Positions 43,318-56,785 are shown, counted from the stretch's first letter. The stretch is 64,000 nt of DNA from Adiantum capillus-veneris (GCA_014529385.2 CM043943.1:157206747-157270746); one strand, 5' to 3'. Program-made: numbers and translations. Notes: a model not told the origin generated them from the sequence alone.

Positions 43318-46300
43318 TGTGAGATGGAGGGAAGATAGACATGCCAATAACCACCCAACCATACATATATATGGGCCATTGACCCTCTGGCTCTTAGCTA
43401 TATATAGCCCATGTACCGCATGTGTATCCGTCGTACGGCCCTTGGCCAGGGCCGTGCCCTCTTATAGTCCTACCCTTGGCATGACATTACTCCCCCCTTG
43501 AAGAAGCGTTTTTGTCCACGAAAACAAAAGTGGTAGGATCTTCCTAAGAACACTAATGTTTTCCACAGTGATATCCCTCACGGATCCAGCTGTTTGTTTG
43601 ACCAAAACACGATTCAGTAGGAGGTCCTTGACTTGTTGTCAAATTTTATCAGTAAACAACCCCACTATAACCAGTGTTCAAAGTTGAGAACCTGACTTAT
43701 ACATGAAGAGACTAATCCTAGTCGCAAACATGCTTTAAATGATGGTAAGCAAACTCCAAGTAGAGCAATAAATGCTTACTAATTGGATTGCTTGGTGCTA
43801 ATGTACGCACTTTACATATCCTTTAGCACAAGATTACACTTTGTAATCTACATATCCCCTTAGATAACTGATAGTATTGAGGCGTGTTTCCCCCACGGTT
43901 TACAGACAGTCTTCCCAGATGATTGGTACACAGGGATCACAAATCGTACAACATTGATGAGGAATCAACAATGTCCTAATGAATAACCATTGTGGTTAAC
44001 TTGAAAGATCCACAAGCACCCAAACTGAGCCATGACCTCTATTGGTGACTGGTATACCCCAAAAGGAATCTTATAGAGATACTACAGTTAGAGCGCAAAA
44101 TGCTTCATAAGCAACTAATGTGATGAATATGCATGCCGCTCCAAAGCAGTCTTTGCTAAACACTAGGGCCCACAACACCTAGTGTGCATGCATTTAGCAA
44201 AAAACGGATCTGAACTTGTATATCCATGATCATTCTTGCCAATACTTATGGTGAATGTGATGCTCCTAGCACACATTAAAGAGGAGTGGAAATAGTTTTG
44301 AAAAGAAACTAAATACTTTCTGCTGCAATCATTTTGCAAGCCTTCCTAAAACGTGCGAACCATAATAGACGGTGAAACATGAATTGCTTCAAGGTACAAA
44401 CAATGAAACTTTTTTGTTAACAATTCATAGCCTTGCTATAGGCATAAACAACCATCCATTAATGTTGTTTAGAAGCACTTGCACCTTAACAAGTCTTTCT
44501 GAGTATTCGACAATTTTTTGCCACTAAAATTCTTCCAGACACATTGTGCTGAAAATGGCCCATAAAATGGATTTGACCATCACCTAGGGACTTTGTCATG
44601 ACACATACTTGAAATAGTGGGTGCCAATGTCAGTCCCAGAGACTCATATTCTCCACATGTGAAATATGTCTCATGTAAGGGTGTCTGAAAAAAGAACATC
44701 CTTCAAGTACAAGATGTACTTGTGCATGGAGGTAACTGAAAACACTCTACGACAGGAGTGAGAGGGACCCTCATTGGCCTTGCTCCACACTGGCTAAACC
44801 GAACTTCTTGAGTCCCTGGACCATGTTGTATCCCATGTGACAACATGTGCCAAAGAAACCTACAAGTGGGTCTATAACTGCATAATGCAAAAACTTAATT
44901 TGGACACTACAGCCCAGATTTCTTGGCTCTTACATGACTTTGTCATTTCCCCTAAGAGAAAAAAAGGATGATGACATAGTGTGTGCATCATACATGGAAA
45001 AAGCAAACCTAAGGAAACAATACCAAACCAGAGACGTACCTGGAGGTTGAGCATAGGGTTCACTTATCCATAACGAAAGGCATCTACCCAAATTCTCACC
45101 TGCAAAGTCTTGGGAGCACTAATTTGAAAATTAGTAAAATGCAAGTAGTATTGCACATGTACCCATGGGTGTTGCCTTTGCAATCCAAACCTCGTGGTTA
45201 AAATCTACATCGTCAAACCCCTTGGTGAGACTCGATATAGAAACTGCTCAACTAGCAGAGAACGGTGACCAACATAGGCGATCGTGTACAAAAATGTTCG
45301 AAATCAACTTGAAAAGTTGAAATTTGTCCACTACCCCTTGGCAGCTTGTGGACGTCTTTCCTTGAAAGTGCAAGTGTGAAGGTTCCAAGAAGCGACCATC
45401 AACACACTTAATAAGAGATTGAGTAATCACGAGCTAGGTCTTACCCCCAAACTGTACGCATATAGACACTCTTAGTGCTACATAGAAAATAGAATATCCA
45501 CTGAAGTGGGAATCGCATTCACAACTGGATCTTTTCCAAACCCAAAAATCCATAACCTTGGGTTTTTGTGAACAGCCGTGCTATCTAGAATGTTGGCTTC
45601 ATCTATACTCCTTGGTAGATAGAAGCTCGTACGAGTTTAAGACATTCAAAAACTCAACTTTATACTCTTATCCCTTCCTGTATTGACATAGAAAGATGTC
45701 AAGAAAATCATGCCCAGTTCCACCTTTCCCGCATAGAAGTTGGACACACACACACACACAGAATGTTGGGCTGAGGAAAACCCACTAGTCGAATGTGGTG
45801 TATGCCTCTTTCGTAACATCCAATGCAGACCATGTTTGTGTCATAGTTTATCTTATAAACGTACAAATGTGTACTTGTACCACACACTCGGAGAGACAGG
45901 TAGCATAAGTGACATCTGGACCCACTTACCTTGTATGTGAGCGTGACTATACCAAGGTGGTGTTAAATATGACACTTTGCTTGTGAATAAGCATAAAAAA
46001 TATTTTAAGATATCAGTCACGTACCTTGTCCTTGATAGAGGAGGGAGTGTTATAGCAGAAGCGTTAACATTATTGAGGTCAAAGTTGATCTACCTCAAGG
46101 GCATGCTATGCATGCAGAGCTGTTGCCCTTGGCGACAATGATGGTCTCAACCATGTGATCCCCTGGTATATGTGCCTTGCACACTGTGAGCTTATATCCA
46201 CATAGTGCGAAAGATGTGTGACGTTATCATTGATATGAAGTCAATCAATAATACCTTGGCATCTAAGCGAAGCCGTGTTGCACATCAAGACAAGCAAAGC

Positions 46301-49300
46301 ACTTTGATTTATATAGTGGCTTCTTATGGACTCTGCCCAATCACTTTGCTTTGCACAACAGAGAGATCTTTTCAAAAATGAAAAGGAAAACATAGACAAA
46401 AATAAACATAACTTGAAAATTGACTAACCTTGTCGCCCACTTGTGGCAAGGTTTTTGGTAGTGCGCTCGAATCCAGCTCATAGAGTGAAGCCTGGCTTCC
46501 AAGAAGTCGATCAGTAAGATGAGACGGAACTAATACTGAATGCTCATAGAAAACATGTACGCTTGTTGACACACATGTGTCCAAGTAGAGAAGAATCGAC
46601 CTTGTCAAAATTTAATAGAGAATTGGCCTTGCCGAATCGGGAAGCGTATAATTCAGAATCATGGGATTGCCCATTACTGATACAGACAGCATCTATAGTT
46701 GAACTATCAAGAGAGAGTCAACTATTGCCAAACACATTTTCTGTAACCACTACCCCTCGCATTGGAGAGTGTAGCATAGTTGGTGATGCCCATCTGCTTC
46801 ATATGTAGTGTTTTTGCCCGTATTGTGGCAAGTTATAAATACTATGGAGTGACCATGCACCCAATACATATACATAAGTATGGAGCCTTACTCGTGAAAT
46901 CCTTTCTTTTTCCATGGTTTTGAGTGGCTTGTCTCTTTCTCGACACTAGGTCAGAAATACAAGCTTCAATGTTATGAAAACTTTAACACAACTATTGGTT
47001 ACACAAGCCTTGCTCGTGGGCGGCCGCATACAGAGTCCTACTTCATAGGAAAAAATATGCTTGATGTATTCAATGCGGGGAGCCATGCTTCTGAAAGCCT
47101 TGCTTTCCCCCTCCTCGAGGTAGCACACAATGAAAAGATCAAAAATATAATAGCCGACGTAATACATAAGCCGATTAAGAAAAATCCCGGTACGAAGCCG
47201 TACTCCCTATTTAAAATTGACGTAATGTGGTGCATCTTATGACAGTTTCAGATTAAACAAAGTTTAAGTAAATTAACCCTGTCAATTGTGTGTAAGCATG
47301 CAGTGATGAGGATGAGGAGGAAAAGAAATATATTATTGTTCTCCTAGCACGAGTCAAGTGCACACCAAAACAAAAAATACCTATCTCTCAAACACAAAGG
47401 TCAATGGAGGAATCCAAGCAGTCGAGGGAAGAAAGACGCGAGAAGATTGTGAAGGAAAAGAAGAAGGTGAATGCTGAGGGCACTAATTCAAATGACAAGG
47501 ATGGGGAAGATTTGGACAAGCCCCTCAAACAATGCAAAGCTAAAAGGATTGAAAAGATCAAGCAGTACAAAAGGAGAGCAACAACGGATGCAGTGGAGCT
47601 TGCTGGCACCATGTGGCAACATATCGACAAGGTATTGAAGATGAAAGATAAACAGAGAGCACAAAAGGATTCTAGGAAGCCACAAATTAATGATCTAGAA
47701 TCACCTGAAGACTCCGCAAAGGGTAAAGGTAAAGATATTGAAGAAAATCCAAGGGAGGAGACAGGTGTGGGACCTTTAGAGATCCACATGGAGACAGTAT
47801 TGTCCCTCTCCTAGGACAACCACAATATGTGTATATACACATGTTTCACATTACTAAATAGTGTCAGTGCACACTACAACCAAACCAAAGATGTTTGCAC
47901 CACCTATATGTACATCTGTAGAATCTTGAACCTCAGTGTTTTTGCATGCGAATGCACTCTAGCTCCAAAACCATGGCCGAAACATGCTCATAATGGAAAT
48001 TTGGCTAGACGATTGTAGTCCAAAGGATTATAGAAACCTGAGATGCACACTCTCTAAGTGGAATCACCTGAATTGGAGATCGTTGACGATGGCTCCTCTC
48101 GGGAATACCGAATTCATTGCGTAGATTGCTATTGCTTGCTGCTCCAAGCTCCTCAGACACAACCAAGCTCTAACACCATGTCAAGAGATAGAGAAGGAGA
48201 GAGCTTGAGCTCTTGCAAGCACACACACACACACACACACACAAAGATGGAGGCAAAAGATTGTACTTCTTCTTCTTCACAAACTCAAGATAAGAAGTGT
48301 ACAAAACATAAGGGAAAATACAACATAAAAGGAAAACTAGTACAAAGGTCTAGTATAAACCGCTAGTGAGTGAGGTAAGTAGGCAAGTGTGCCATCACTC
48401 CGGTAGGTAAACCAGCTCGATGTAGTCCAACTGTAGTGTCATAAAATATATTATCTAACTTTACCAAATGATTTTCTCATATTAAACTGATCATTTAATA
48501 TGGGAAGATAAAAGGGGAACAAAAGTTAGGATATAGATATGTGCTTTTAGATCTATCTCAATAGGGGACCAAAAGGAGAAATGGTTGCATCTCAATAGGG
48601 GTCCAAAAGGATACGGTCTACCAAAGAGCAATGTGCAATAAGTGCTTCTAGATTTACCTTAGCAAGGGACCAAGAGGAGAGATGGTTACATCTCAATAGA
48701 GGTCCAAAATGAGGTAGTCTATCAAAGAGCAACGTGCATCTAATGGAGCTTAAAAGACATTAGGGTTAGCTTTATTAAAGACCTCCAAAATTTAGTGTTA
48801 AAAAGTCCTTTGACCTTAGGCAAGCTAGGGCTGACCTTGAGGTGGGAATCATACCCAAGCATGAGGTACTTGTCGTCCTTTCTAACTAAGGTGCTTAAGG
48901 TGGTTGTAGGAACCTTGCCCAAAGCTTGAGATGATTTTTATGCTTAAATGACTAAGGTTCTTGAAGTGTTCAATTCAAAGATAAACTCTCAAGAAGCAGT
49001 TTGGCAAAAACTTGTCAAACTGCTTCCATGCTTAATTGACTAAGTGCTTGAAGTGTTCAATTTAAACCAAATACTTAAAAAGCATAAAAGACACATGTCA
49101 AAATCCTCCACATGTGGCCCTAATGATATGCTTGAATCTTATAATATAGGCTTTAAAGGGGTCCAATGAGAATTTATATGCATCAAAACCCGAGGCAGTC
49201 ACTTATCAAAAGACCCCTATATCACGTGCGTTCAAGAGGTAATTAATAATACCCCAATATACATACTATACTTACACTGTGAGCCTATTTAAAAAACCCC

Positions 49301-49708
49301 CACCCCCCTCTGTATGTATACATTTTGGTCTTTTAATAATCCTCTCCGGTTAACTCACGTGATATCATACACATTCTAAAAAGTGACCGCCCCGGGCATC
49401 AAAATAAATAATTAAGTTCTTTCTCTCAAAGAGGAAAAAGAGGACACATGTCCAAATGATATAATTAAATAATAAGAGAGAGAGGACCAAGCTTGAGGGG
49501 GGGGGGGGGGGGGGGTAATACTCTCCCACACCCACACACACACATACACACACACACACACACTCACTCTCATTATGTGAAATGCAAAGTGCAAGAGCTC
49601 CATCTCCTTCTCCGAGCTTGTTGAGAAGTGGAGAGCCTACACCAACACTCTTGGCTATGGAATGCAAATCCAACCAAGAGCCATGCTTCAATGCTTAAGC
49701 TTGTCATC
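43318..49708. other. 6.4 kb between inverted repeats with almost no coding signal
   Basis: I find no transposase, retroelement domain or host protein here. Minor items are a (CA)n tract near 45741-45760, a (CA)n tract near 48218-48243, and a G-tract of about 18 at 49498-49515 followed by CA repeats to about 49563. From 48540 to 48760 there is a degenerate tandem with ATCTCAATAGGGGTCCAAAA and GATCTATCTCAATAGGGGAC. From 48940 to 49080 there is a short duplication with GACTAAGTGCTTGAAGTGTT. Minus-strand reading from 43490 begins with a polypurine-like tract, so the interior may be a heavily decayed minus-strand retroelement. Confidence 0.4.
47404..47814 (+). CDS. Hypothetical Lys/Glu-rich frame
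   Basis: A 136-codon frame starts MEESKQSREERREKIVKEKK and continues Lys-, Glu- and Asp-rich to EETGVGPLEIHMETVLSLS. A central part, AVELAGTMWQHIDKVLKMKD, looks more structured. There is no recognised domain. The composition suggests a disordered or coiled protein or a relic of a gene fragment. It has no visible neighbours. Confidence 0.3.
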   Translation: MEESKQSREERREKIVKEKKKVNAEGTNSNDKDGEDLDKPLKQCKAKRIEKIKQYKRRATTDAVELAGTMWQHIDKVLKMKDKQRAQKDSRKPQINDLESPEDSAKGKGKDIEENPREETGVGPLEIHMETVLSLS

Positions 49709-50081
49709 TTCTTCATCTTCATTACTATGCTATTATGCTATGCTAAGCAAGAAGAGTGATAATAAGTAAGGAACTATTTCTTTCTCCTATGAATGATTCT
49801 TTTTCCTCTTCCCTACCCTCATTCCATGCTAGCTCTCTCCACCTTCGAAGGTGTTTGAGGCCTTGGGACTGAGGCTTGGGATAGTTAATGTTTTTTGCAA
49901 AGTTTATGTTATGCTCGTGATGTATGAAGCCTTCCATCTTCATAGCATCCCCAAGGTCACAAGGAACACAAAGATTGTATTGTACCAAGTCTCTCTTGAT
50001 GGGAGAATCTATAATACAAACGCCTTTTGGAGGGGAAAACGGCTCCAAGTAAATCCGGTCCTCAACTATTTATATGTTCTC

Positions 50082-50138
<57 letters not shown>

Positions 50139-50305
50139 CAAAAGCATTGTTCATGCCAAGTTAATTAAGTACTATGTTTATGTTGCTACCGTCAATTAAG
50201 TTCACCCTCTATGTTCTCAAAGTGATCTCACAAAAATGCTCACTTTAATTCTCTTAATTTCGCTATTCTCAAAGTTCATAGGCCATTTCCATTACATGTA
50301 GTATC
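49709..50305 (+). repeat. Right arm of the ~580-bp inverted repeat
   Basis: This copy runs from ATCTTCTTCATCTTCATTAC to GGCCATTTCCATTACAT, with a (CT)n tract at about 50085-50136. It matches 42735-43317 in reverse complement with few differences outside the dinucleotide tract. The shared blocks AAGGAACACAAAGATTGTAT and GCCTTTTGGAGG also occur in the diverged copy at 40485-40790. Confidence 0.75.
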
Positions 50306-51094
50306 ACTGGCAAAGATATCTCTATCCACCAAGGCGTGCCAGTTATGATTATTGTCGGTGATAGTCATCCAAGAGTCATACATGTTGATCTTGACATCTC
50401 AATAGGACCATGATGGAAAAAGAAGTTATCCAGCAACAAAGAAGGGAAAACTGGCAAGATATCAAGCTAAAGGTTTGAAAGTTTAAGAAGGGGGATTTGG
50501 ATTTTTTTCTCTTTTTGGACCTATTTTTTTGAATGAAGCATGATGATGGCGGTTTGAGGATTGGTGAGTAATCTGAGAGGACTATTGAGCTCTGAGGTAA
50601 GCTGGGTTGAGGACTGTTGAGTGGGTTCAAGTGCTGATGAGATAGCATAAACTGAGTCACTGTCAGTGTTAGGGTTTTCACTTGGCATCTTCAGATTGAG
50701 CCCGGAGTTGGGTGGCATGGTGCAAGGCTGCTAAATGTGAGAATAGGGTGCCTTAGTCAGATCTACGTATACTCTCAACCTCACAGCATCGCTTTGCAGT
50801 GCCAAGTACCAAGAAACATACTTATTTATGCAGCCCATATCATTTTCTTGTTATTGAGCGTGCCGTCATCTCCCGATTATTATCTTGTTGGTGATTATTG
50901 TCTGAAAGACCAAGCTGCGATTATTAGCATGCTGAAATTATTGTCTACGATTATTAGCAAGGTGTCAAAGCAATTATTATCTCAATGAAGTTCTTTTTGG
51001 CCTTTTAGGTCTTGAATCTATTATTTCTTTAAAGCCTTTTTGCCCTTAAAAGTCATGTGGTTAATCAAGTAGTGTTAGTCTTCATCATTTAGCA
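50306..51094. other. No gene seen between the inverted repeat and the LINE
   Basis: Only short frames occur, such as a Ser/Pro-rich minus-strand frame around 50376-50718. The last part, rich in TTATTAGCATGCTGAAATTA-like sequence, may be the LINE 5' untranslated region. I cannot define the LINE 5' end or a target duplication. Confidence 0.3.
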
Positions 51095-52495
51095 ATGGAA
51101 CCCGACGCTCTGGTCGTAAGTGAACACATTATCAAATTTTCACAAATGTTAGCGGTGGGTAAAATACCCGAAATGGAGGTAGCCGTGCCGATGGATGAAG
51201 GCGACGGGTCGGATCCACCGGTCTTGGGACCGGTGGATGATGAAAAAATGTCAAACCCCACTTCACCAAAGATTTCAACCGTGAAAGAGGACAAAACTGT
51301 CTCAATTGAAAAAGTTCCCTCTGAGGAAACAAGAGAGAAATTGGGCTCAGATCAAGGGTTCACTTTCAAGGTAAAAACTTTCAAAGACGGGATTCCTCAG
51401 GGTCACATCTATACGAACGTAAATAAGGCGTCAAGTGCATTTGCAGCTCGCAGGCCAGGCATCTCGTTTGCTAGCATACTCAAGGGGCCTAACTCTAAGG
51501 ATTATGGAAAAGGCTCATCAGAAGGGATGTCGAGTGAAGGAGATATCAAAAAACTGCAGAATAGAAGAGCTAGACTTCAGCAAGAGCTCAAGGAAGTCAA
51601 CAAAATGATTGAGTCCGGCCCCAACAACAAAAAAAGAACTTGCTCCCAAAAAGATTACAGTGAGCTGGTTGAAGACGGGTTGGCAGATCGGGCCTTTTTT
51701 GCTTTAAAAAAGTCTTTGCCATAACGGGTGGAGGTTGCCGAGGCTATCACTGTATCAATTCCACCAACACTTATCAAAAAACAGTTAGGTAGGCAAGCTA
51801 AGCTAACGCTTGTATTTGGGTCCAGTGGAAGAATCCCGAACAGGTATGAGATGATTCAATGGCTTAAGGGCCCTCAAATTCTTGGTCATGGAGGAGCAGT
51901 TGAAAGTACTTTTTACCTAGCTAAAGATTTTTGTTCAGTGAGATTCAAAGAGGCCTCCAATGTGGAAAAGATCCTTGACAAAGGGCCCCTAATATTTAAT
52001 AGGACTACGGTTTATGTGGTGCCTTGGGAGCCAGTGTTTGACTCAACTGAATCTCTACAAGGGTTTCATCCGGTCTGGGTTGAGTTTGTGGGATTGCCTA
52101 GCTGGCTGTGGGATAATCTCAGGATGCTTGCTAGTCAATTGGGCACTCCCTTATTTGTACCTAGCAAGAGAGGTTTTGGCAGAACCTCAAACAGGGTTTG
52201 TATATGCTGGGATGTGTCTAAAACGCCACCTAAGAGCGTGGTAATCAATGTCGGAGCTAGGCTTGTTACTATTCTTCTCAACTTTGGAACATACTTTGGA
52301 GCATGTTTTGAATGCAACAATTTTGGACACTTCGCCAAGGATTGCCCCTTGAAGTCTAATGGTACTGCAGCTCCGGCAGCACAGGTCCCCAGTGAAATGG
52401 GAACCCCGATGGAAGGGCTGGAGAAGCAAGGAGGCGGTAACGAAGGGGCAAATGCAGGGAAGGATAAAGAAGGTATGATGGATGTAAAAATGTAG
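51095..52495 (+). pseudogene. LINE ORF1 (DUF4283-like plus CCHC knuckle)
   Basis: A single frame runs from the ATG at 51095 to 52495 with one TAA at 51722. The N-terminal part is acidic with a coiled segment (KKLQNRRARLQQELKEVNKM). After the stop, LTLVFGSSGRIPNRYEMIQW and DFCSVRFKEASNVEKILDKG, then HPVWVEFVGLPSWLWDNLRM, match the DUF4283 fold of plant LINE ORF1. CFECNNFGHFAKDCP is a C-x2-C-x4-H-x4-C knuckle. The product would bind LINE RNA. Related sequence with SLHNSFAALQEKKSPDLEPP continues in another frame to about 52854. Confidence 0.8.
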
Positions 52496-52909
52496 GAAAA
52501 GATTGGGGAGAAATCGATTCCCATACCATGAATGTCCAAAAGTGCATGCAATAATAATATGATCACTACTCCCGCTGCTACCCCGAAATTCATGACAGTG
52601 ACAACGGTGACGGTTGTTCAAGTCGCTAGTCTAAAAAGAGCCAAAGGGTGAAGGCAGTGGCAAGAGACTCCAAAGTGCTTCAAGTGGTGAGAACACCTGA
52701 GGTGAAAGGTTCTAATCCGTCCTCCACCCCTTTGAAAGGAGGGGCATTCACTGTCTCACTGCACAATTCATTTGCAGCACTGCAAGAAAAGAAATCCCCT
52801 GACTTGGAACCCCCAGATTCTCCTGAGACCAAGGAGAGGGGGGGCGGGGGATGATTCAGATGATGCTGAAGAATTTGTTCCTCTCTCCCAATGAAACCCT
52901 CATTAATGA

Positions 52910-53640
52910 TGGAGTCTCTCACTATCCAATCTTGGAATGTAAAGGGGTTGAAAACCTGTAAGAAGAGTACCCTATTTTGGGAGGAAATAAAAAAGGAGAA
53001 GGCAGTCAACTATAGGCCATCCAGGAACACCACTTAGATGCCCATAGCAAGAGAAAGCAGGTGCTAGGAAAGAAACTAGTATTCTATGGAGAAGGAAGTA
53101 ATGGTTTTAGTGGTGTCCTCAGCATTGCAGACAGAGAATTGGAGCCGAAGGTGGATCTAAACCACCCATCCGGAAGAATCCTTTGGGGATTAGAATTAGT
53201 TGGGAAGGGCATCCCTTCACCATTGTGAATGTGTACGGCCCTTGCAATGCAAAAGAGAGAGCTAGCTATGGATGAATCGTAGAGATACTCCTATTGAAGG
53301 TGAGTGGTTGTTGGTTGGCAACAACAATATGGTAGAAAAGAGCAAGGATAGAACAGGATCCTCCAGTATGCTGGCTGGCTCAAAAAGGGCTAAATGGCAA
53401 AGTTTGTGCAAAAAGTGGGCGATGATCGACTTATGGGAAGTCGGCCCATGGAACAACACGCCTGGTTTCACCTACACAAGCCTACAGTATGCCGGCACTG
53501 CCTCCAGGCTGGACAGATGCTATTTCTCACACCAAGCTGACTGGATACCGTCATTGATGGACATGAAGGTAGTCCCAGCAAAAAGCCTTTCGGATCACAT
53601 ACCTCTGCACATACATTTTAAGAAGAATACAGGGGAGGAG
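52910..53640 (+). pseudogene. LINE endonuclease domain, damaged
   Basis: The start is recognisable as ESLTIQSWNVKGLK, the usual W-N-x-x-G-L opening. Stops and shifts follow around 53030-53270. The C-terminal half is open from 53272: WALL-type EWLLVGNNNMVEKSKDRTGS, then FTYTSLQYAGTASRLDRCYF with the S-R-L-D-R motif. VVPAKSLSDHIPLHIHF carries the terminal SDH catalytic motif. The enzyme would nick target DNA. The middle section with the catalytic Glu is disrupted. Confidence 0.75.
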
Positions 53641-55430
53641 TAGACCCGAAGAGGTGGAAAAAAATTGTTAGTGACAGGGGCACACCTATTCAAAGACCCG
53701 AATCTAACCAAGAAAGCAATGGGTAAGCCCAAAAAAGATGTCGACCTCAACAAACACAATGCGTGGGACCTCTTTGCTTGGAGCATCCAGAAAGCAATCA
53801 AAACCTTGGGCCCCCGAATCAAGAAAGTTAGGGAGGAACACCTTCTGCATCTTACAGCGGAGGCACATTTGCTTACCTCCAAAAAAGCAAATGGGCTTGC
53901 TACTGAGGATGAGCACAAACGATGGCTTGAAGCCAAATCTAACCTTGCTAATGAGCAGTTAGAAGATATTAGAAAGGCAAGGCTTCTCTCCAGGGAGACT
54001 TTCTTGCAATCTGAAGCCTCTAATCAAGCTCATTTTTTTTAGGGCTTTAAAAATCAAGAAGAGTCGGGGCCACGTCCGCTCGCTATATGATGAGAAAGGG
54101 ACAGCAATTCATAACCAGGATGAGATGGCGGGTCTAGTGTTCGGCTATCTTAGTCAAATCATTGGACGGCCACAGATCTAGTCCCAAGAAGTGGAAGAAG
54201 CCAGAAGGACCTTACTTCAGAGTGCCAAGAAGAAGATTCCCCACTCAGAAGCTAATAGCTTGGAAAGGGCATTTTCCGAAGACGAATGTTCAATAGCATT
54301 GCAAGCCCTTGGTAAGGAAAAATCCCCGGGTTGGGATGGGATGACGGTGGAATTCTATAGAGAATTTTGGGATGATCTCAAGGTCCCAGTCACAAGGTTG
54401 GCCAATAAAGCCATTGTCGAAGGGTCGTTGGAGATAAGTGTTAATTATCAAACCCATCCCAAAGCAGACCTGCCGTACTCAACTGAAACATTGGTGCCCT
54501 ATAACGATGATGTCGGTGGCCTACAAAATTATTGCTAAAGCGGTAGCCCTTAGACTAGCCCCCTTACTCATCAAGGTTATCTCTCCCCATCAGCATGGGT
54601 TCATCAAAGGAAGGTCCATTTATGATAACATCTTGACAGCAATGGTGGCCATCACATATGCAACTGTCACAAACCAAGAGTGCATTCTGCTGCTGCAGTT
54701 GGACCTGGATAAGGCTTATGACAGAATAACATGGACATATATACAAGCTGTAATGGAAGCTCTGGGATTTGGGCCTCGCCTATGTCGTCTGGTACGTGTA
54801 CTGGGGGCTGGAAGCCAGTCAGAGCTTCTATCAACGATAGAATTGTGGGCTCTTTTGAGGTCAAAAGGTCTATTAAGCAGGGACGTCCTCTGCCCCCCCT
54901 TCTTTTCGCCATAGGATCACATCCATTAATCACGACGCTCAAAGCTAGTGCGGAAAGAGGGGAGCTACAAGGCCTGGCCTTACCAGGAAATAGCCAACTC
55001 CTAGCAAAACTTTTTGCAGAAGATTCTCTCCTCTTCCTGAAGGCATGCCCCCAAGTCATCAGGAAAGCTTTGGAGATTGTACAAATATTATCAGTAGCTT
55101 CCGGGTCCCATTGTAATATCGAGAAGTCAAGGCTGATCTCCCTATCGGAAAATGACTCATTTGACCCTTCTGACTGGTCGGGGGAGATTTTCACAAAAAG
55201 GAATATCTTCAGACATCTGAGAGCCCCCTTGGGGGTGCACATAACTCACAAGCAAAGATTTGAGTGGGTGCTTGAAAAAATCAAAACAAAAAAGGGTAGG
55301 TGGGAGTATGCTCTCCTCCCATTCCCAAGTCGGATAAAAGTGATAAATGCCTTTATGATTCCTTATATTGCCTTCACCAGCCCGCTTCTCAAGATGGCTA
55401 AGTGTCACTGGAAAGAGTTCTTATAACCAG
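53641..55430 (+). pseudogene. LINE reverse transcriptase, frameshifted
   Basis: After a helical linker (53665-54042), the RT begins with ALGKEKSPGWDGMTVEFYRE. It shifts near 54440 to LIIKPIPKQTCRTQLKHWCP, then HQHGFIKGRSIYDNILTAMV and LLLQLDLDKAYDRITWTYIQ with the first catalytic Asp. After another shift near 54790, RSIKQGRPLPPLLFAIGSHP and LLAKLFAEDSLLFLKACPQV follow. The YADD/FADD box reads FAED, so one catalytic Asp is Glu. SHCNIEKSRLISL follows. Confidence 0.85.
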
Positions 55431-56785
55431 TCAAAAGGTTTTTGTGGAAAAACAACACGAAATCCTCCAGACCATGGCAATGGGCCCGTTGGGAATCAGT
55501 TGCTTGGCCGGTAAATCAAGGAAGCCTCGGAATTGTCAACCCTATGGCCCATGCAGAAGCTTGTTGCACCAAATTTGTTGTGTCCTTGGCTAAACAGGAT
55601 CAAGTTTGGGCTGTAATGATCAAAAATATGATAGAAGCAGATAAACTTGAAAGGTGGAAAGTGGAGAAGAGTGGAGTTTCATGACAAATTGTTAGCCCCG
55701 ACGTGGTTTACCCTAAGACTGGGGGGCAGCTCAGGAGAATTGGTAAGAAAATGCAATAGAGCATCAGGAGTCTTAAAGTGGGGGGAAGAAACCAGATACT
55801 TCAAGAACTCCATTTTGCATTGGTCTCCCTGGCTTTCCAAAGTTGTAGATCCGCCACAAATTCCCTATTGGATAGAGACAGCCAGGAAGGTGAATAATAA
55901 GGGTCTGAATTGACTTGGGCACTTCTGGGACAATGACAACAAGAGTTGGAAAACCATTGACCTTCTAGTTACCCAAGTACCAACTTAATACCTTGGAGGT
56001 CTTGCTTGTCCACAAAGTGATGAAAGAGCTTGACAATATAGTGATGCCAATTTGTGATTTGGAGTTTAACTGGAATGCCTGGAAATGGCCCGGAAGCAGG
56101 CTCTTATGGAAACCCCATCCTAAAGACATTTATCATAAATTAATGCATAAGAAGAATTGGTCTAGTCCCCTTAACAAGATATGGAAAAACAAATGGCCGG
56201 AGGAAAGGTGGGAGCAAGTAATGGAGAACATCTAGAAGCCAAAGGTTTCGCAACACATGAAGGTATTTCTATGGAAGGTAACTTGGGGTGCTCTTCTGAC
56301 GGGGGTGAAGATTCAGGAGAGAGGGATTGGGTCAGATCCATGCTTTGGGTGCGAGTTGGCTAGTGAAGATTTGGCCCACCTATTCATGGATTGCCCAACT
56401 ATCAAAGGCCTCATAGGGAAAATATGCAAGTGGGTCCAAAGAACATAGAAAATTGGTTTTTTCAAGACTAATCTATTCCTTGGAGGGAAGAATTCAGGTA
56501 GTCCTACCCTCCTCATCAGCACTCAAATCATCAGGTACTTCTTCTTACATAATGTATAGTAGACAAGGAACCACCGTGTGTTTGAAGGAGGTTTGGAGGT
56601 GGCACTTGGCAAAAAATTTACAAGAAAGCAAAGTGCTAATATGGACACTCGGGCGCAAGCAACACTCGCAAGATTGGTCTAGGACTACTTGTGCCTTGTT
56701 GTCAGCAGATGGCAAGCCTAGGGGGAAAATCTTCGCCAAAAGATCTCAGAAGAACATGATAATGGACCTTGTGTATCAAGGATAA
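55431..56785 (+). pseudogene. LINE C-terminal region with zf-RVT-like domain
   Basis: Fragments in several frames continue ORF2. The clearest is KVFLWKVTWGALLTGVKIQE with RGIGSDPCFGCELASEDLAH and LFMDCPTIKGLIGKICKWV. That gives a C-x2-C, then H and C spacing of the zf-RVT domain at about 56257-56448. A short TRKQHSQDWSRTTCALLSAD piece near 56640-56710 follows. Stops and shifts are frequent. Confidence 0.7.

Noticed and set aside
49498-49563. Possible G-quadruplex regulatory element at the G-tract
   Set aside because: A single run of about 18 G with no gene nearby is most simply a mononucleotide microsatellite or an assembly artefact.
42735-50305. A complete DNA transposon with terminal inverted repeats
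   Set aside because: No transposase or target duplication is visible, and a related direct copy sits behind a retroelement. Kept as an open question rather than a call.
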